From positions 1 through 7,403 of the forward strand of contig DAOVAK010000120.1 of assembly GCA_030671095.1 (NCBI GenBank): a stretch of 7,403 bases of DNA, given 5' to 3'. How positions within the stretch are numbered: the first letter of the stretch is position 1; every line of letters starts with the position of its first letter. Below the pieces are notes generated by a model. That model searched no databases. It was not told where the DNA came from and worked only from the letters and a program-made list of their open reading frames with translations. The translations under genes were made by a program, and so were the position numbers. Of the stretch, positions 5,242-7,403 are shown piece after piece. This DNA comes from Deltaproteobacteria bacterium. Lineage in GTDB: Bacteria; Desulfobacterota; DSM-4660; Desulfatiglandales; HGW-15.

Positions 5242-6441
5242 TTGGCAAAACCCACATTCAACCCGGGACAAAAAGTCGAGGATTACGTCATTGAAAAGCA
5301 GATAGGAAAAGGGGGGATGGCGGAGATCTTTTTGGCGGAAGATCATGCCCTGAAGAGGAAAGTGGTCATCAAGACAATAAAGTCGCGTTACAGCGAGAGA
5401 GCGCATTTTAAGAAGCAATTCCTAAGGGAGGCAAGAATACAGGCCAATCTGGATAATCCCCATATTGTTCAGATACTCAGGATGTTCAACCATCTAGATA
5501 ACCTCTGCATCGTCATGCCGCTCATAAGAGGGACGGATTTGGCCAGGGTTATAAGAAAGGCGAAGGCCATTCGCGAGAGCAAGGGCGGAAAAGGGGCCTT
5601 ATCTGTTCAAAGGGCTGTTCATATTTTCCTGCAGATCCTGGAAGGGATTGGATTTGCCCACAAATATAAGATCATACACGGGGATATTAAGCCCTCTAAC
5701 ATCCTCTTGGATCAGCAGGGAAGAGCCAAGGTTGCCGATTTTGGCCTTGCTTTTATCGCTCGCTACGGAAAGAACAAAAAGGGAGAAATGTCACTTGTCG
5801 GCACGCCTGTCTATATGTCACCAGAGCAGATATTGGAGGAAGACGTGGACACCCGATCCGATATCTATTCCCTTGGCGTGACCTTCTTTAATATGCTAAC
5901 GGCAAGTTTCCCTTCAGGAGACAGAATCAAGGCCACGGAATTGTTAGAATATCACCTGGAAGGGTCCCTTGATGAGGCCAAATTGATCTTGGATGAATTT
6001 GAGGATATTCCTCCTCATATAAAACAGGCCATATTGAACGCATTAAAAGGGGATCCCAACAACAGACATCAGAGTTGTCTTGAATTCTCTCTGGCCATAA
6101 AAGAGGACGCACCCCATGAGATGTATTCCGAACTGCTCAGGTTCAGTCTCTTGACCAAGAATAACATCACTTCATCAGAGCGATCGTATTTGGATAAGAT
6201 CGCATCCAGAAAAGGGCTTGCCCCGGAAGAGGCGAAAGCCCTTGAGATTAACATGCGAAAAGAGATGGGCCTCCCCAGCCTGGACTTTACCAAAGAGTAT
6301 AGAGACGCCTTCAATGATCTTTTGTTAATAGGGAGAGAAAAAGAGGATATATATTTGGATAAGTTGGAAAAGATCTATGTGAGAAAGGATAGAATCTCAC
6401 CTGAGAAGGCGAGGTCCATAAGAAAGGAGATGTCATGCTAA
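5242..6441 (+). CDS. Hanks-type serine/threonine protein kinase, soluble, HGD variant
   Basis: This is a 399-residue protein with a full kinase domain (about 15-287): glycine loop G22-K-G-G25, ATP lysine K44, helix-C glutamate E63, catalytic loop H146-G-D148-I-K150-P-S-N153, DFG at 166-168, a GTPVYMSPE activation end (187-195, SPE for APE), D207, and the late arginine R275 in DPNNRH. All catalytic residues are present, so it should phosphorylate Ser/Thr. The arginine of HRD is replaced by glycine (G147), making it a non-RD kinase, which usually does not depend on activation-loop phosphorylation. No transmembrane segment or PASTA/PEGA domain follows; instead residues 290-399 are helical, with two related segments (YLDK, then L/I-A/S-PE, at about 316-342 and 371-397). 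It starts with TTG and overlaps gene B by 7 bases. The FHA protein at 1518-2426 is a natural candidate partner (inference). Confidence 0.93.
   Translation: MAKPTFNPGQKVEDYVIEKQIGKGGMAEIFLAEDHALKRKVVIKTIKSRYSERAHFKKQFLREARIQANLDNPHIVQILRMFNHLDNLCIVMPLIRGTDLARVIRKAKAIRESKGGKGALSVQRAVHIFLQILEGIGFAHKYKIIHGDIKPSNILLDQQGRAKVADFGLAFIARYGKNKKGEMSLVGTPVYMSPEQILEEDVDTRSDIYSLGVTFFNMLTASFPSGDRIKATELLEYHLEGSLDEAKLILDEFEDIPPHIKQAILNALKGDPNNRHQSCLEFSLAIKEDAPHEMYSELLRFSLLTKNNITSSERSYLDKIASRKGLAPEEAKALEINMRKEMGLPSLDFTKEYRDAFNDLLLIGREKEDIYLDKLEKIYVRKDRISPEKARSIRKEMSC
6423..6430 (+). promoter_or_regulatory. Ribosome binding site of gene B, inside the kinase coding sequence
   Basis: AAAGGAGA precedes ATG 6435 and is formed by the last kinase codons (Arg-Lys-Glu-Met). 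The 15-base block AAAGGAGAT(G)TCATG at 6423-6437 matches AAAGGAGAT(T)TCATG at 3574-3588 before paralogue A at 14 of 15 positions. Confidence 0.75.
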
Positions 6442-7079
6442 GCAGGAACCAACGTAAACGTTACCACGTTGTGAATCGGTCGCTCCAGTATAGGTTTCTG
6501 GCCATCATCCTCACCTACAGCTTTGTGATTGTTCTTTTCTTGGCGGCCTTCTTGTTCGTACCCGACATTATACGACTGCAAGACCAATCCCTCGCTTTTC
6601 ACGCCCGGGCAGATGCCGCCGACAAAATGCTCACGCTGCATGCGAGGGTTTGGCCCGCAATCCTCCTTGTCATTTGCCTGGTTGCCCTCCATTCGTTCCG
6701 TTTCTTCCACAGACTCATCGGCCCTTTGTACCGTTTCCGGCAAGTCTATGAGCAGGTGCGCAATGGAGATCTGAATTTAAAAGTAAAAATAAGGAAAAAG
6801 GACTATCTCCACGAAGATGAGGCGGCCCTCAATGACATGTTGGAGACGCTGTCTGGAAAATGGCGAAACATGCAACAGACGACCGAAGACGCCTTGAGGT
6901 CTCTGGATGCATTGGAGCAGACGGGCACGAACGCAAACAACTGGAAGGAGAGCCGTGAGGATTTGTTGCGCGTCCACCGGCACCATCTGGAAAGGCTTGC
7001 AGAAACTTCTCGATATTTCACCGTACAAAAGGAAGAACAAGGAAACGGAGAGGAGACGCCCGAAGACGAAGGGACTTGA
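6435..7079 (+). CDS. Two-TM HAMP-like membrane protein B (paralogue of A)
   Basis: This 214-residue protein has the same plan as protein A: a basic N-terminus, TM1 about 21-42, a short loop with RLQDQSLAFHARADAADK and the invariant LTLHARVWPA, TM2 about 72-88, then HAMP-like FHRLIGPLYRFR and GDLNLKVKIRKKDYL, and an acidic tail (EEQGNGEETPEDEGT). By hand count 92 of the first 136 residues are identical to A, without a gap; the tails after about residue 150 diverge. TM1, the VPDII junction and LTLHARVWPA are the best conserved parts, while much of TM2 (76-85) differs. Its ATG lies inside the last codons of the kinase gene (7-base overlap with the kinase stop), which suggests translational coupling. 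Like A it has no output domain. A and B may form homo- or heterodimers, since HAMP regions work as parallel coiled-coil dimers (inference). Confidence 0.85.
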   Translation: MLSRNQRKRYHVVNRSLQYRFLAIILTYSFVIVLFLAAFLFVPDIIRLQDQSLAFHARADAADKMLTLHARVWPAILLVICLVALHSFRFFHRLIGPLYRFRQVYEQVRNGDLNLKVKIRKKDYLHEDEAALNDMLETLSGKWRNMQQTTEDALRSLDALEQTGTNANNWKESREDLLRVHRHHLERLAETSRYFTVQKEEQGNGEETPEDEGT

Positions 7080-7257
7080 CCATGAGAAGTTCTTGTGACA
7101 GGTCGGCAAATCCCAGTTCATGCTGATAGGATAGGCACGATTTATGATTGGAAATGGCCTCCAGAAGGGTTTTTTACATAGCTCCAAGTTTTTATTTACC
7201 CGTGGTAACAGGTATGTCCACAGAGTCGGCTTGACCCTTATTGTGAGATTGGTCAAA

Positions 7258-7403
7258 ATGGGCCGGAAAGAGGTTCTGGCAGGTTTTACCCTCGTTGAGC
7301 TGCTCACCGTGATCGCCTTGTTGGGGACAATCACTGCCATCGCAATCCCTACCTATTCAGGTTACATGAACAAGGCGAGAATCACCAAGGCCATAGCGGA
7401 TAT
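7258..7403 (+). CDS. Type II pseudopilin / prepilin 2, N-terminal part (3' end outside window)
   Basis: From ATG 7258 the frame reads a 9-residue leader MGRKEVLAG, then FTLVELLTVIALLGTITAIAIP, a classical prepilin start with cleavage G9|F10 and the +5 glutamate E14. The sequence runs off the window at residue 48. Over the visible stretch from the cleavage glycine it shares about 22 of 41 positions with pseudopilin 1, including KARIT just after the hydrophobic helix. The frame is open upstream to ATG 7144, but this would give an unusually long 47-residue leader with only a poor ribosome site (AGGA, about 12 bases away). I prefer 7258, although its own site is also weak. It follows HAMP-like gene B as pseudopilin 1 follows gene A, so it is the second half of a duplicated pair. 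Confidence 0.82.
   Translation, partial: MGRKEVLAGFTLVELLTVIALLGTITAIAIPTYSGYMNKARITKAIAD

Overview
The window looks like chromosomal DNA of a Gram-negative bacterium with a mid-range GC content. The mix of signalling proteins (Hanks-type Ser/Thr kinase, FHA-GAF protein, single-domain cyclic-nucleotide sensor, PEGA-like lipoprotein tail, orphan GspG-like pseudopilins, short HAMP-like membrane proteins) is most typical of Desulfobacterota and related deltaproteobacterial lineages. That placement is an inference from architecture, not from a search. All supported genes lie on the + strand.

Layout. (1) 1-256 is the 3' end of a PEGA-like protein, with a 10-bp inverted repeat over its stop codon. 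(2) 535-804 encodes an unrecognised 89-residue protein with a strong Shine-Dalgarno. (3) 805-1517 is a 713-base stretch with no convincing gene; it holds a run of three consecutive inverted repeats (911-1014) and a candidate promoter near its end. (4) 1518-3317 is a signal-reading operon: FHA-GAF protein, stand-alone cyclic-nucleotide-binding protein, and an arginine-rich protein built from about 13 hexapeptide units, closed by a textbook intrinsic terminator. (5) A near-consensus promoter (TTGACT-17-TATAAT, 3372-3400) and a leader with a perfect 11-bp hairpin open a second operon running off the right edge: two-TM HAMP-like protein A, GspG-like pseudopilin 1, small lipoprotein, soluble Ser/Thr kinase, HAMP-like protein B, pseudopilin 2.

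How the parts may work together. A and B are close paralogues (about two thirds identical by hand count over 136 gapless residues), and each is followed by a pseudopilin. The module has therefore been duplicated, with the lipoprotein and kinase between the copies. The kinase supplies phosphorylation, the neighbouring FHA protein is of a type that reads phosphothreonine, and the cyclic-nucleotide and GAF domains are ligand sensors. The HAMP-like proteins, pseudopilins and lipoproteins are inner-membrane, periplasmic or outer-membrane parts. The working hypothesis is an envelope-spanning sensory or assembly system built around orphan pseudopilins and Ser/Thr phosphorylation. No secretion ATPase, secretin or platform protein is visible here, so this is not a recognisable type II secretion or type IV pilus locus within the window.
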